Origin: Clostridia bacterium
Lineage (GTDB): Bacteria; Bacillota; Clostridia; Oscillospirales; Acutalibacteraceae
Direction of reading: 5' to 3'
Length of the DNA: 57,916 bases
Assembly: GCA_017621885.1 (NCBI GenBank)
Contig: JAGASD010000026.1
Location: forward strand, 1 to 57,916
The notes under the pieces were generated by a model, which searched no databases, was not told the DNA's origin, and saw only the letters and a program-made list of their open reading frames with translations. Below, one piece after another: positions 8,661 through 18,765 of this stretch. The position numbers and the translations under genes are program-made. Each line of letters opens with the position of its first letter. Positions within the stretch are counted from its first letter, which is position 1.

Positions 8661-10388
8661 TTACTTTTCCTTTTTTATCTCGAAAAAGAATTTAACCTTT
8701 CCGTTTTCGCTGTTACAGCCGTATTCAGCGTTATGAAGAATGAAAATGTTTTTGGTTATCGCAAGACCTAGTCCGCTGCTGCCGATTGTACTGCGGTTTA
8801 CGGAATCCGATTTATAAAATTCATCCCAAACCCTCTTGATTTCGTTGCTGTCAATAGTGCTGCCGTCGTTTTCTATTTCAAAACGAACTTTTTTATTGTT
8901 TTCGCTAAGGGTAACGGTAACCTCTTTTTCAGCATATTTTACGGCATTGGAAATAAAATTACTCATAGCAATTCTTATCATTTCCAAATCGGCTTCCGCA
9001 ACAAAATCATCCGCATTTTCAACATCCTCGGGAATCAATTTCACATTCAAATCCCGTTCGCTGATTATATTTTTCATCCTTTTAAGAATGCTTGATGTCA
9101 GAGAATACAGGTCAACCTCTTCCCATTGAACGGTTTTCATTCCCGCTTCCATATGGGAAAGCTCGAGTAAATCCGTAACCATTTTGTTCATATGGTCCAT
9201 TTCACTCATCATTGTTTGGGTAATCTCTTCTTTTTCCTCTTCCGGAAGATACTCCCAGTTTTCTACGTAGCCTCTTGTTATTGCAAGAGGTGTTTTTAAT
9301 TCGTGGGCAATTCCCCTTGTAAGCTCACGGCGGTTGTTTTCTGCCGCTTGTTGCTTTTCATAGCTCTTTTTCATAACAATACACATTATGATTATTGCAA
9401 CAGCAGCAAAAATCATAATAGCAATATAAACAGGTGTTAATTCTCTGACTGCAATATTCAGAGGATGATACACATAAGCACAAGAATACGTGTAATCTGT
9501 TTCGCTATAATAATCTTTAATCTCTTTTGTTATTCTAACAGTGGAAGTAAATAAACCTTCATCAAAAACTTCAAAATGATCATTTGGATCTTTTTCCATC
9601 AAATAGAATCCGTTTTCACATACATCTTTGGCTTCCCTGTTATAAGTTTTATTCCATTTAATATAACTAACCGAATCCACAGATATCATATAATTGTCGT
9701 TTTCATAATCAAACCACTCTTCAAAATCCATGTTTCCTTTTTTTGTTTGATTATCTGCAGGAATATACCCATAAGTATTGTGGTAAATACGATCGTACCA
9801 TGTAAGTTTTTTTAAATAAACAAAAACATCGTCACAGGTACCATCTACTTCAAGTGTATTATACGAAATTCCAGCGTTTTCCCTACCATATCCGAATATC
9901 TCTGAAAAATTTGAGAGAGCATCGCTTTTGTAGTCAGACAAACTGCTGTATTCTTCAGCGAACTCATCGCCTAAAACCAAAACACGCACATCACGTTTTT
10001 TCATATCGCTCACATTTTTTTGAAATACAATACAAGGCTGATATTCAGCGATTGTTTCACCCTTATTGTTTTTTAGTATGCTATGAAAACCCACATCCGA
10101 TGAAACATACGGTCTGTTTATCATATCCAAATGCGCAAGATAAAAGGAGGGTATAACATCTAATGCATTCTCGGTATCCTGAACGGTTTCCAAATCTCGT
10201 AATTCTCCAAATTCATAGTACTCCTCAATGCAAGCATGGAAATAAGCAGGTGCCCCCTCTAATTCATTATACATATCGCTATTAATCCAGTTTGCCTTCT
10301 GAACAGTAAGAATGCAGCATCCAAAAACAGATACGCAAAGCAGAATTACTGCAATCAGGGTTGTGTTTTTACGGTATTTTTTATCCAC
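8661..10388 (-). CDS. sensor histidine kinase with B-type ectodomain
   Basis: This 575-residue membrane kinase has TM1 (about 9-29), an ectodomain (30-317), TM2 (318-339) and a cytosolic kinase with phospho-acceptor His362 (GIAHELKTPLAI), the N box SNFISNAVKYA and the G box SSGLGLAITKN. The ectodomain is homologous to the neighbouring kinase-less A and B proteins. It shares VSSDVGFHS, GETIAEYQP, VRVLVLGDEF, GTCDDVFVYL (Cys185), EAKDVCE (Cys257) and YVYHPL. It starts at GTG 10388, three bases after the response regulator stop. It presumably senses an extracellular signal and phosphorylates that regulator. Confidence 0.94.
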   Translation of the reverse strand: MDKKYRKNTTLIAVILLCVSVFGCCILTVQKANWINSDMYNELEGAPAYFHACIEEYYEFGELRDLETVQDTENALDVIPSFYLAHLDMINRPYVSSDVGFHSILKNNKGETIAEYQPCIVFQKNVSDMKKRDVRVLVLGDEFAEEYSSLSDYKSDALSNFSEIFGYGRENAGISYNTLEVDGTCDDVFVYLKKLTWYDRIYHNTYGYIPADNQTKKGNMDFEEWFDYENDNYMISVDSVSYIKWNKTYNREAKDVCENGFYLMEKDPNDHFEVFDEGLFTSTVRITKEIKDYYSETDYTYSCAYVYHPLNIAVRELTPVYIAIMIFAAVAIIIMCIVMKKSYEKQQAAENNRRELTRGIAHELKTPLAITRGYVENWEYLPEEEKEEITQTMMSEMDHMNKMVTDLLELSHMEAGMKTVQWEEVDLYSLTSSILKRMKNIISERDLNVKLIPEDVENADDFVAEADLEMIRIAMSNFISNAVKYAEKEVTVTLSENNKKVRFEIENDGSTIDSNEIKRVWDEFYKSDSVNRSTIGSSGLGLAITKNIFILHNAEYGCNSENGKVKFFFEIKKEK

Positions 10389-10391
10389 CTC

Positions 10392-11063
10392 TTACTCCTC
10401 CCACATATAGCCTGTTTTGATAACAGTCTTTATGTAATTCTTACACGGACCCAAGGCTGCTCTGAGATTTTTCACGTGTGTATCAACTGCTCTGTCATAT
10501 CCGTCATATTCAGGCCCCCACACGTAATCTAATATCTGATCTCTTGAAAGCACCTGGTTTTTATTCTCCATAAAATAAATGAGTAATTCATATTCTTTGG
10601 GTGCAAGAGTTATAATTTTATCCTCAACGGTAACGAGTCTTCTTGCAGGCTCTATTTTAAGTGCGCCTGTCCGTATTATGCCGTTCTGAACAACTAATCC
10701 GCAGTATCTTTTTATAAGCGCATTAACCTTAGCCTCAAGCACAGGCATTGAAACCGGCTTTGTAATATATTCATCCGCACCGACTTCATAACCGTTTACA
10801 ATATCATACTCCTGATTCAGGGCGGTCAGAAAAATTACGGGAACGTCATATTTCTTGCGTATTTTTTTACACACCTGAAGCCCATCCTGCCCCGGCATCA
10901 TAATATCCAGTATTATAATATCGTACACTTTTTTGTTTACGGCGTACTCTGCTTCATCGCCGTTTGAAACCGCATCCACCTGAAATCCTTTTTTAGAAAG
11001 ATAACCTGATACTATGCTTCTGAGGGATATCTCATCCTCTGCCAATAACACTTTATAACCCAT
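10392..11063 (-). CDS. OmpR/PhoB-family response regulator
   Basis: The 223-residue protein has a receiver domain (acidic pocket near 10-11, phospho-acceptor Asp53 in LDIMMPGQDG, conserved Lys near 102 in ITKPVS) and a winged-helix output domain ending in RAVDTHVKNLRAALG and GYMWEE. It is the partner of the histidine kinase directly downstream. A 51-base gap separates it from the previous gene. I saw no promoter there, so it is probably transcribed from the A3 promoter. It may bind the shared ACACA box, because its recognition helix resembles that of the second regulator (37473-38147). Confidence 0.94.
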   Translation of the reverse strand: MGYKVLLAEDEISLRSIVSGYLSKKGFQVDAVSNGDEAEYAVNKKVYDIIILDIMMPGQDGLQVCKKIRKKYDVPVIFLTALNQEYDIVNGYEVGADEYITKPVSMPVLEAKVNALIKRYCGLVVQNGIIRTGALKIEPARRLVTVEDKIITLAPKEYELLIYFMENKNQVLSRDQILDYVWGPEYDGYDRAVDTHVKNLRAALGPCKNYIKTVIKTGYMWEE

Positions 11064-11114
11064 AGTTAATTCTCCTGAACCGTGTTTTAAAATTCTGCTC
11101 TATCAATAATATTA

Positions 11115-12098
11115 TCACTTAATCACTATATTACCGTCGATATCATATACTCCGTCTTGCACACTTGTCTCAAACGGTGCATTTTCTGAGCTTTGACCTG
11201 TAAAATTCTCAAAAACACATTTCTTGTAAACGTAACCGTATGCATCTTCACAAACAATATATGCCTTTATCGGTTCCTTTCCCGTAACATCCAACTGATT
11301 TTTAAATTCAACAACAGTCGTTGTGATCGGTTTTACATCTTCTTTTATAACTTTACCGTTCTTTTCATAAACAAGCTTAGCTGTTTTTAGTTTTTCTTTT
11401 TCAATGGTAACCTTTACGGTGCTTTCACATATATTACCTTTACACAAATTTTCATAATAACCGCCCATGGTGAAATTACCGCTGCCATCTATATTGGCAA
11501 GAAATTTACGATAAAAATTAAACGTAATAAAAAGGTGCGGTTCTTCAATTTCTTCAATAACAGTACCGCCACTGTTGATTATATGTACTCTCACTGTACA
11601 ATTCTCATGTTTAGTGTGACCGTGACCCGGTTCATTGAAAATATCAGCCTCATAAACGCCCTCAAAGGTACTGCCCTCTTTTCGTTCCATATAAACATAT
11701 TTATCTGAATCGATCTGTATTTTCACCTGAGTATCAGGCTCAACCTTATTGAGAACAACGTAGAAGAACACCTCACCTGTTCTGTTATCCTCTTTCAGTG
11801 AACCTCTTCTGAATCTTACCTCTTCAACGATGCTGTTTTGTTTTTGAAGAGATTGTTTAAGCTCTTCAATACTATAATAAGCACTATTATTGAACAATAA
11901 TATTCCACTGTCAACATAATCCTTAACACTCTCAACATAATCCTTAACACTCTCAATTCTGCCGTTTTGAAGCTCTAATTCCTCAGAAATATGATTATCC
12001 TGAACAATCTGAACCACCTGCAAAATCATAACGCAGCACAAAAGAACCGCAATTAATGTGTTTTTTGAATTATTTTTCTTATTTCCGTTTTCATCCAT
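11115..12098 (-). CDS. membrane-anchored extracellular protein of unknown function
   Basis: I do not recognise this 327-residue protein. A polar N-terminus is followed by one membrane segment (about 14-30), a short coiled region with the repeat ESVKDYV (about 49-64), and a beta-rich extracellular part. Three cysteine sites (NLCKGNICES, IVCED, KKCVFEN) may form disulfides. It may be distantly related to the 18839-19321 product, which has the same layout and a similar stretch around residues 110-150. It lies between the LRR-dockerin gene and the two-component genes in the same operon. Confidence 0.75.
   Translation of the reverse strand: MDENGNKKNNSKNTLIAVLLCCVMILQVVQIVQDNHISEELELQNGRIESVKDYVESVKDYVDSGILLFNNSAYYSIEELKQSLQKQNSIVEEVRFRRGSLKEDNRTGEVFFYVVLNKVEPDTQVKIQIDSDKYVYMERKEGSTFEGVYEADIFNEPGHGHTKHENCTVRVHIINSGGTVIEEIEEPHLFITFNFYRKFLANIDGSGNFTMGGYYENLCKGNICESTVKVTIEKEKLKTAKLVYEKNGKVIKEDVKPITTTVVEFKNQLDVTGKEPIKAYIVCEDAYGYVYKKCVFENFTGQSSENAPFETSVQDGVYDIDGNIVIK
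11911..11952 (-). repeat. 21-base tandem duplication in the unknown membrane protein gene
   Basis: The 21-base unit that starts TCAACATAATCCTTAACACT on the plus strand occurs twice in direct contact (11911-11931 and 11932-11952). It encodes the seven-residue repeat ESVKDYV just outside the membrane segment. Confidence 0.9.
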
Positions 12099-12124
12099 AA
12101 CGATAACCCCTTATATAAAACAGA

Positions 12125-13739
12125 TTACATATTCAATGCCGTGTTTACAACATTCTGATACGATGATACATCTATTTTGTCAGAAACACAACCGTTTGCC
12201 GCATAAATCTGCGCAACATCGGAACTTTCGTGTGAATTCGCCATACGCTCTGCTTTTGCAACATCAAGAACATCGCAAACCGCATCACCGTCAAGATCCC
12301 CGTTAACAACGACCGTGTATGCTCCTTCAAGCTCCCCGTTGTTATTGTACATATTAACAACAGAGCCCGTACCGTATAACTCAACACCGTTTTTTTGAAT
12401 ATGATGGAGTTGCCTCAACCGTGTAACCCGAAACATTTATAATATCTTCAACATTTCTCGCACCGTTATCTGAAGTCATAATGCACATATTTTCGTTATC
12501 TATAACAGCGTCCTCGCTTGTTACATCCATTGAATACAATGTGTACGGAACATTGTAAGTCTCGGCATACCGTTGCGCCGCACTGTCGGGATAACAATAC
12601 AGCATATTAATAATTTCCAGATAGCCTATAAACTCAATTGTTTCAAGACTTTCGGGTAACGAAATCTCTCTGTCGGAAAAATACATAAGCCCTTCCGACT
12701 CAATCGTTTCAAGACCTTCATCAATTTTGATATCAACAAGACTGTTATTATTTATAAAAGATCTGTAGCTTATTTTTCTTATATGTGAAGGTACGGTAAG
12801 GGATTCAAGGTATATATAATCCTCGAAGGCTCTCGCTGATACCGTATCTCCGCCCTCGGGCAAAACAAGGTCTGTAACCAATTCATAATCCAGGTACAAT
12901 TCGCCTCCGTACGTAAGCGGATTATCCTGAAACTCCACGTTATAACACCAGTTTGCAAGATCGTCAATGTGAACCTTCAGCCCACCCTTGACATGACAGA
13001 AGGTATCACTTTCTATTTTTTTCAAGGAGTTGTCAATATAAATATTTTCAAGATAAAATGTATCGTAATAATATTCTCTGTAACCGAAAGCTCCCGACGG
13101 AACAGTTTCTACACCCTTCAAAAACATATACTCTGCGTATTTAATGCTTGAATCGATCATAAAATCCATAGAACCGTATATTGTAAGGTTATAAATATAT
13201 ATCGAATCCGCAAAGGCGTACGAATCCGTTTCAACCGCATAACCGTTTACAACCAAGGATTCAGGTCTGCCGCCAAAGCTTGTATCTGTAAAAGCACCGC
13301 TTTTGAGTTTAATTTTCTGTTCAGATGAATAAATATCCCCGAGATAAACAGGAGCCTCAAAAAACGTTTCAAAAAATGCCATAGAGTTTATGGTAACATT
13401 TTTTGCGTAGAAATACACGGGGCCCATAATAGAGCAGCTCTGAAAAGCCATTTCACCCACCTCGGTAAGATACGCAGGAAAGCTATCTATAGTACAATTG
13501 GTTCCTTCAAATGCATGAGGAGCAACCTTGGCTACATTGTAGCCGTTGATGGTATCATAAATATACACAAAAGGATATTGCTCTTCAACATCAGTACCCA
13601 CTACGGTATAAGTCTGACTCTCATTGTCAAATTCATAAATAACGCCGTCAACTGTAACCGTATTTTCGGCAAAAGCCGTAACACCCATTGTCGAAGCTGT
13701 TAAAAGTATTGAAAGTATTATGCATAAAAGTTTTTTCAT
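12125..13739 (-). pseudogene. secreted leucine-rich-repeat protein with dockerin-like tail, frameshifted
   Basis: The upstream frame (13739-12381) codes for a signal peptide (1-25) and BspA/LRR_5-type repeats such as VTVDGV-, IRKISYRSF- and LETIESEGL-type units. It then ends abruptly at SYSKKRC. The next frame continues with SKNGVELYGTG and a dockerin-like end (GDLDGDAVCDVLDV, then YAANGCV, then YQNVVNTAL). The break is an A7 tract (12390-12396 on the plus strand); six A would give one 537-residue protein. As read, the product lacks its anchoring domain. The cause could be a mutation, a slipping tract or a sequencing error. Confidence 0.9.
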
Positions 13740-13743
13740 TACG

Positions 13744-14912
13744 TCAGCCCTCTTTTATTTCATCCGGGTTTATTTTATCATCTTCATAATTAATTTTACC
13801 CGTATCTGTTTCATTATTGTTTTCTTCTATCGGCATATAAGCTTTTTCAAGAAGCTTTCTCTTTTTACTAAATAAAACATTTATAAAAACAATCAATATT
13901 ACTGCAATTGCAAGGGCAATTAAATACTCAAAATAAAGATTATTAATTGCATCAATTAACGGATGATTCACACGTGCGACACTTAAAATATAATATTCAT
14001 CGCTGTTTTTATCACAAAAAACTCGTGTATTTGAGCGGATAACGGTAAACACATTTTCAGAATAATTATCTCCGAGCATCTGATTAATTTTATAATTATC
14101 CAGATTCTGTTCACACACCTCTTTTGCTTCCAGATTATATTTAGTATTCGAATCGCAAATATAGCGCACAGCTTCCGATACACATACACAAACTTCATTA
14201 TTTTTATAATCAAGCCAATCATCAAAATTCATAGTGCCTTTATGAGTTTGTTTTTCTTTGGGAGAATAAGTGTATGTCTTGCCCGATATCGAATCGTACC
14301 ACGTAAGCTTTCCAAAATAAACCGTATCGTCATCGCATACACCATCCACCTTGAGGCAGTCTCTCAAGGGGTACCGATATTCAGTTTTTTCGTCATAAAC
14401 AGAAATATTCTCCAGAATATCCCGTGCATCAAAATTATATCTTTCTTCCTCCGTTTCAATATTACCTGTGTAATGAAACGCTTCTGAAAACTCATCACCT
14501 AAAACAAGAACACGTACATCCTCTTTGCTTTCGTCATTTATATCTTTTTCAAAAACCACGTAAGGCTGATACTTTGCCACAACTTCGCCTTTACTGTTCC
14601 AAAGTGCACTGTAAAACCCAACACTTCTTTCAGCATAATGATTTTCCATATGTGAAAGATAAAAGGCGGTAAGCAAACCGGTACCTTTACCCGATTCCTG
14701 ATTTAAATTATCCGAAGATGTATCATCAGAGGTTTTTTCCCGTAGTAATATCCTACAATGTCATCGCCCAAATCATCAACATTTCTGCTGAATACTAAAT
14801 CTCTTTCTTGTTGTTCAGCTTCCCAAAGCGTAAGGATTCCGCAACTGAAAAGCAAAGAAAAAAACACTATTAAACTTACTGTAATCTTTAATTTTCTGAA
14901 TGTTTTTTTCAT
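13744..14912 (-). pseudogene. B-type kinase-less ectodomain protein B3, frameshifted
   Basis: The N-terminal frame (14912-14703) gives a membrane anchor (MKKTFRKLKITVSLIVFF...) and stops after 69 residues. The second frame (from about 14735 down to 13744) gives the rest: VGFYSALWNSKGEVVAKYQP, VRVLVLGDEF, GVCDDDTVYF, LEAKEVCE, VNHPL, a second membrane segment and an acidic tail. The join is an A6 tract (14733-14738); seven A would give one 389-residue protein. It pairs with A3 (gap 23 bases). Ribosome site AAAGGGTG precedes the ATG at 14912. Family members with both segments intact are B2 and the ectodomain of the histidine kinase. Confidence 0.9.
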
Positions 14913-14935
14913 AAAGCAACACCCTTTAAACAGAT

Positions 14936-16363
14936 TTAATTACGACGCATTCCGATAGCTGTTTTTATGCGTTTGAACAACAATCCGGATAAAACCCCGA
15001 AAAGTGAAACCGCCATACAAGTAAGTGTCATACCGAACAAAAGCCCGGGTTCTCTGTCCCAGACAGGCACAAGAGCCCATGAGAGCAAAAGCAAAGCAAC
15101 GTTGACAACGGGATAAGTAAACTTCAGAACGGGTTTAACATCATAAACACCCATAATAAATGAAGCTGTTGTAACAATATATACCATAAGGAAAACCATA
15201 TCAGAGCCGCTCAATCTCCCGATAAACGATATCTCTGAAATCAAGGGAAGTAAAACGAGACCTATCACAGATATCGATAAGCTTATTGCATATTTTCTGA
15301 TAATCTTTTTCTTTTCGTCACTGACGTTAAACACATACCCTCTTCCGATTTTTCTGTTAATGGCTATCGCCATAAAAATTATTAAAGCAATTGTAAATAC
15401 TATAAAAATGCTGTAGGGTATCGCAGTGTCATTAGGCACCATATTTAAAGGATGAAGCATATAAACGCTCGAAACGAAATAGCCTCCGCCTATGTTTTCA
15501 ACCTTTTCAATAGCGTATGTTTTCAAATCATACTTATCTTTTCTGCTTGAGAGCACCGAAGAATCACAACCGGCTTCAAGGTAATCCTCCGAAAGACTTT
15601 TGCACACATTTTTTGCTTCATCATTGAGAGCCGTGTACGCATAAGGGTCAACAGAATTTTCTGTTAATAAAACGTACTTTTTATCTTTAAGAGTGTTTAT
15701 CCAGCTTTGTACAGATACCTTGCCCTTCCCTGTTTTATCATTTACGGGTTTATATATGTAATTTGAGTCAACCGAATCATCGGCGTTATACCACACCATT
15801 TTTTCAACGTAAATAAAGTTGTCGTCACAAGTACCGTAAATTTCTAAAGGTTTACCTTCCGCAGGGTCAAAGTTGTTTGCCTCTTTAGCCTGGGAGCAGT
15901 GCTGTATACTCTCAAAGGGGTACTTATTAATGCCCCAATCGTTTCCCCCACCGTCGGAATATTCGCTCACAAGAGTATATTCATCATCAAAAACCATAAC
16001 TCGGTAATCATCTTTACCGTCAGGAGTTTCGCCTTTTAAAACTAAGTGAGGCTTATATTCAGCCAAAACCTCGCCCTTTTCGTTTCTCAGCTCACTGTGA
16101 AAACCTACGGGCATATAGTAATCAGGCTTTTCAAAGCTGTATCCGAGATAATATGATGTTAATATATTTTGACCTTCTCCAATAGCATCCTTCATCACCG
16201 AACACGGGTCCTCTTTGGTGTTCATTACATATTCCGCATCTGCTATAATCTGCTCTGCTTCACGGCATTGCAGCTTATAACAGACAAACACCGTTGAAGC
16301 TAAAATACCCACGGACAAAAGAGCAACCGCCAAAAAGCACAATATTCTTCGTGATTTCTTCAT
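14936..16363 (-). CDS. A-type ectodomain protein A3 with multi-span C-terminus
   Basis: The 475-residue protein is a paralogue of A2 and A1. It has an N-terminal anchor (about 8-28) and an ectodomain with SVMKDAIGEG, SYYLGYSF, FHSELRNEKGEVLAEYKP, YGTCDDNFIYVEKMVWY, DEAKNVCKSLSE and YMLHPL. Unlike its paralogues it then has about five further membrane segments (roughly 330-465) instead of one. There is no kinase or other known catalytic domain. It is the first gene of the long operon that includes the two-component system and the ABC exporter. Its promoter carries the ACACA box. The function is unknown; a sensing or ligand-presenting role is inferred. Confidence 0.85.
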   Translation of the reverse strand: MKKSRRILCFLAVALLSVGILASTVFVCYKLQCREAEQIIADAEYVMNTKEDPCSVMKDAIGEGQNILTSYYLGYSFEKPDYYMPVGFHSELRNEKGEVLAEYKPHLVLKGETPDGKDDYRVMVFDDEYTLVSEYSDGGGNDWGINKYPFESIQHCSQAKEANNFDPAEGKPLEIYGTCDDNFIYVEKMVWYNADDSVDSNYIYKPVNDKTGKGKVSVQSWINTLKDKKYVLLTENSVDPYAYTALNDEAKNVCKSLSEDYLEAGCDSSVLSSRKDKYDLKTYAIEKVENIGGGYFVSSVYMLHPLNMVPNDTAIPYSIFIVFTIALIIFMAIAINRKIGRGYVFNVSDEKKKIIRKYAISLSISVIGLVLLPLISEISFIGRLSGSDMVFLMVYIVTTASFIMGVYDVKPVLKFTYPVVNVALLLLSWALVPVWDREPGLLFGMTLTCMAVSLFGVLSGLLFKRIKTAIGMRRN

Positions 16364-16415
16364 AATTATCTCTCCTTACTGAAAAGCAATAGCTTGTTTT
16401 TCTTTTTACACCCTG

Positions 16416-16446
16416 ATTATACCCGTGTTATGTGTAGTCTTTGTGT
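16416..16446 (-). promoter_or_regulatory. ACACA-box promoter of the A3 operon
   Basis: On the minus strand ACACAAAGACTACACA (16431-16446) lies nine bases before -10 TATAAT (16416-16421). The two ACACA half-sites are 11 bases apart and take the place of a -35 element, as expected for an OmpR/PhoB-type activator site. The box also encodes the last residues (HKDYT) of B2. The following leader is nearly the same as that of the A2 gene. Confidence 0.75.
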
Positions 16447-17624
16447 TGCTCCAAAAGATTTTCGGTATTATTTTCATCATTTTCTGTTGTTTCTTCAGAA
16501 GTTTTTTCTGCTTCCGCTGACTCACCCTTTTGCTCATCATCAGAGTCAGACTTAGGTCCTTTTAGCTTAAAATTCAGAAGCACACATACAAAAATTATTA
16601 AAACAAGAGCAATTCCCGCAGCAACTGCATAAACGGGAGCCAACTCCTCAACAGCCATCCTCAAAGGATGGAAAACGTACGCGCAGGAAAAAACATAGTA
16701 ATCGCTGCTATCAATGCCACTGTAAATCCGTCTTGAAAGCTTAAGCTCGGATGTCAACAGATTCCCTTCCAAGTCAGAGGAATAGGTTTCGCTGTTACAG
16801 AACAGCTCATAATCCTTTTCGCAAATCTCCTTTGCTTCTTTGTTATTATCTTTTGAATTGTTCTTATAATTGTCACCTATCCAATAATAGTCACGAATTG
16901 ATTGCATGTCAAAATCGGCATTACCGTTTTCATAATCATACCATTCTTCAAAATCAACACTTCCTTTACCTATTTGAATATCTTCAGGAATATATCCATA
17001 GGTTTCGTTATTCCAACCGGTCCGATGATACCACGTAAGTTTATTCAAATAAACAAAGGTATCGTCGCATATGCCGTCAACTTCAAGTGAAACGCCCATA
17101 ACATCGGCTTCGTCCTTACCATACCCGTAACAATAATCCAAATTATTAATAACATCGTACTCATCATAAACCCTTCCGCAGGATTCAACAAACTCATCAC
17201 CTAAAACTAAAACACGTATATCCATTTTTATTGTTTTAGAATCATGTTTTTTAAACAGAATAAACGGCTGATACTCCGCTATCACTTCGCCCTTACTGTT
17301 TCTGAGCACACTGTGGAAGCCAACATCAGAGGATACAACGGGGTTATTAGACCAATCCTCGTGTGCCAAATAGAATGCAGGGATTATGTTCAAACCATAT
17401 TTTGTATCACGAGGTCTTTGAGGATCGCCTGTACCTGTTTCTCCCCACTTATGATATTCTTCAATAATACTGCAAAAATATTGCGGTTTACCTTTAACCT
17501 GTTCATATATTTCACTTTTTTCCCACGTAGCCTTCTGATACGTCAGAGCTCCGCAGCCCAGAAGCATTGTAAAAACTATAACCAAGCTCATTATAACCTG
17601 AAGCTGTCTGATTCTCTTTTTCAT
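16428..17624 (-). CDS. B-type kinase-less ectodomain protein B2
   Basis: The protein of about 398 residues has an N-terminal anchor (about 8-28), an ectodomain and a C-terminal membrane segment (about 335-355) with an acidic Glu/Asp/Asn-rich cytosolic tail. It is very similar to the histidine kinase ectodomain: VSSDVGFHSVLRNSKGEVIAEYQP, IRVLVLGDEF, GICDDTFVYLNKLTWY, YGYIPEDIQ, FEEWYDYENG, EAKEICE and YVFHPL. I use the ATG at 17624, preceded by GGAGG; a TTG at 17630 is possible. It follows A2 with a two-base gap. It is the only B-type stand-alone gene with an intact frame. Confidence 0.88.
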   Translation of the reverse strand: MKKRIRQLQVIMSLVIVFTMLLGCGALTYQKATWEKSEIYEQVKGKPQYFCSIIEEYHKWGETGTGDPQRPRDTKYGLNIIPAFYLAHEDWSNNPVVSSDVGFHSVLRNSKGEVIAEYQPFILFKKHDSKTIKMDIRVLVLGDEFVESCGRVYDEYDVINNLDYCYGYGKDEADVMGVSLEVDGICDDTFVYLNKLTWYHRTGWNNETYGYIPEDIQIGKGSVDFEEWYDYENGNADFDMQSIRDYYWIGDNYKNNSKDNNKEAKEICEKDYELFCNSETYSSDLEGNLLTSELKLSRRIYSGIDSSDYYVFSCAYVFHPLRMAVEELAPVYAVAAGIALVLIIFVCVLLNFKLKGPKSDSDDEQKGESAEAEKTSEETTENDENNTENLLEQHKDYT

Positions 17625-17626
17625 TT

Positions 17627-18712
17627 TCAAGCCTCCTCTGCTTCAGTATTATCTTCTTCCACCTTCTTTGTACCGTTGCTTTTTCTGTACAAAAAGCAGA
17701 TTGCCGCAATACCCGCTATCCAGCCTATGCTTAAAAGACCGCCTTTCAGATAATCGGGCTCTTTCGTTGGTATGCCTGCTTCGTTTGACGGATGAATAAC
17801 AAAAGCACTTGAAACAAAGCAGCCGTCACCAATATTTTCAACCTTTTGAACGACGTATGTTTTCTCATCTTTTTCAATTTCAGGCTTCACAAGCTTTGAA
17901 GAATCGCAGCCTGCTTTAATATAAGCCTCTGAAAGTTTTTTACAAATATCCTTTGCTTCATTATCGGTTTCAAAGCCTTCTGAAAATGAATCGGGCAGAT
18001 TTTCCGTTTCCATAATAAACTTTTTATCTTTCAGAGATTTTATCCAGTTTTCAACGGGTATCTTACCTTTTTTTGAAGCATTGCTATTGGTTGTATATGT
18101 ATAAACCTCGCCGAAATCCGTGTTATACCAAACCATTTTTTCAACATAAATAAACGTGTCATCGCAAGTACCGTATATTTCAAGAGGTTTTCCGCAGTTA
18201 GGGTCAACACCCTCTGCCTCAAGCTTCTGAGAACCGAAAAGACTTATCATCTCAAAGGGATCGGTATTGTTACCCCACTCTTTAGTTTTACCGGTGGAAT
18301 CTTTACTCACAACGGTATAATCCTCATCAAATAATATAATACGGTAATCGTTTTTACCGTCAGCGGTTTTACCCTTCAACAAAAGATACGGCTGATATTC
18401 TGCCAGAATCTCGCCTTTCGTATTTCTCAGCTCGCTGTAAAAGCTGTATGCTCCCATAGCCCAATAACTCTGAGGGTTTTCAAAGTCATAACCGAGATAA
18501 TATGATTTCAATGGGCTCTGACCATCTTTAATCGCATCCTTCATAACAGAAATCGGATCTTCCTTTGTTTTCAGTATGTAATCCGCGTTTTCCTCAAACT
18601 GTTTTTGTGACTCATTGCTTGATTTGTCATAAAAAACAATTGTTGCTGATAACAACATAATTGCTATAAGACCGATCGCCACATAACAAAGCACCATTCG
18701 TGATTTTTTCAT
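17627..18712 (-). CDS. A-type kinase-less ectodomain protein A2
   Basis: The 361-residue protein has an N-terminal anchor (about 7-27), an A-type ectodomain (SVMKDAIKDGQ, SYYLGYDF, FYSELRNTKGEILAEYQP, YGTCDDTFIYVEKMVWY, NEAKDICKKLSE, FVIHPS) and one C-terminal membrane segment (about 325-343), followed by a short acidic tail. The first residues (MKKSR), leader and promoter match A3 closely, so the two genes arose by a fairly recent duplication. It is the first gene of a two-gene operon with B2. No catalytic domain is visible. Confidence 0.86.
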   Translation of the reverse strand: MKKSRMVLCYVAIGLIAIMLLSATIVFYDKSSNESQKQFEENADYILKTKEDPISVMKDAIKDGQSPLKSYYLGYDFENPQSYWAMGAYSFYSELRNTKGEILAEYQPYLLLKGKTADGKNDYRIILFDEDYTVVSKDSTGKTKEWGNNTDPFEMISLFGSQKLEAEGVDPNCGKPLEIYGTCDDTFIYVEKMVWYNTDFGEVYTYTTNSNASKKGKIPVENWIKSLKDKKFIMETENLPDSFSEGFETDNEAKDICKKLSEAYIKAGCDSSKLVKPEIEKDEKTYVVQKVENIGDGCFVSSAFVIHPSNEAGIPTKEPDYLKGGLLSIGWIAGIAAICFLYRKSNGTKKVEEDNTEAEEA

Positions 18713-18765
18713 AATTATCTCCCCTTATTAAAAAACAACAGCTTGTTTTTCTTTATTACACCCTC

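Noticed and set aside
5562-11063. Bacitracin-type BceRS-BceAB detoxification module
   Set aside because: The kinase has a large ectodomain instead of a minimal one, and the permease is shorter than BceB and lacks its large outer domain between segments 7 and 8.
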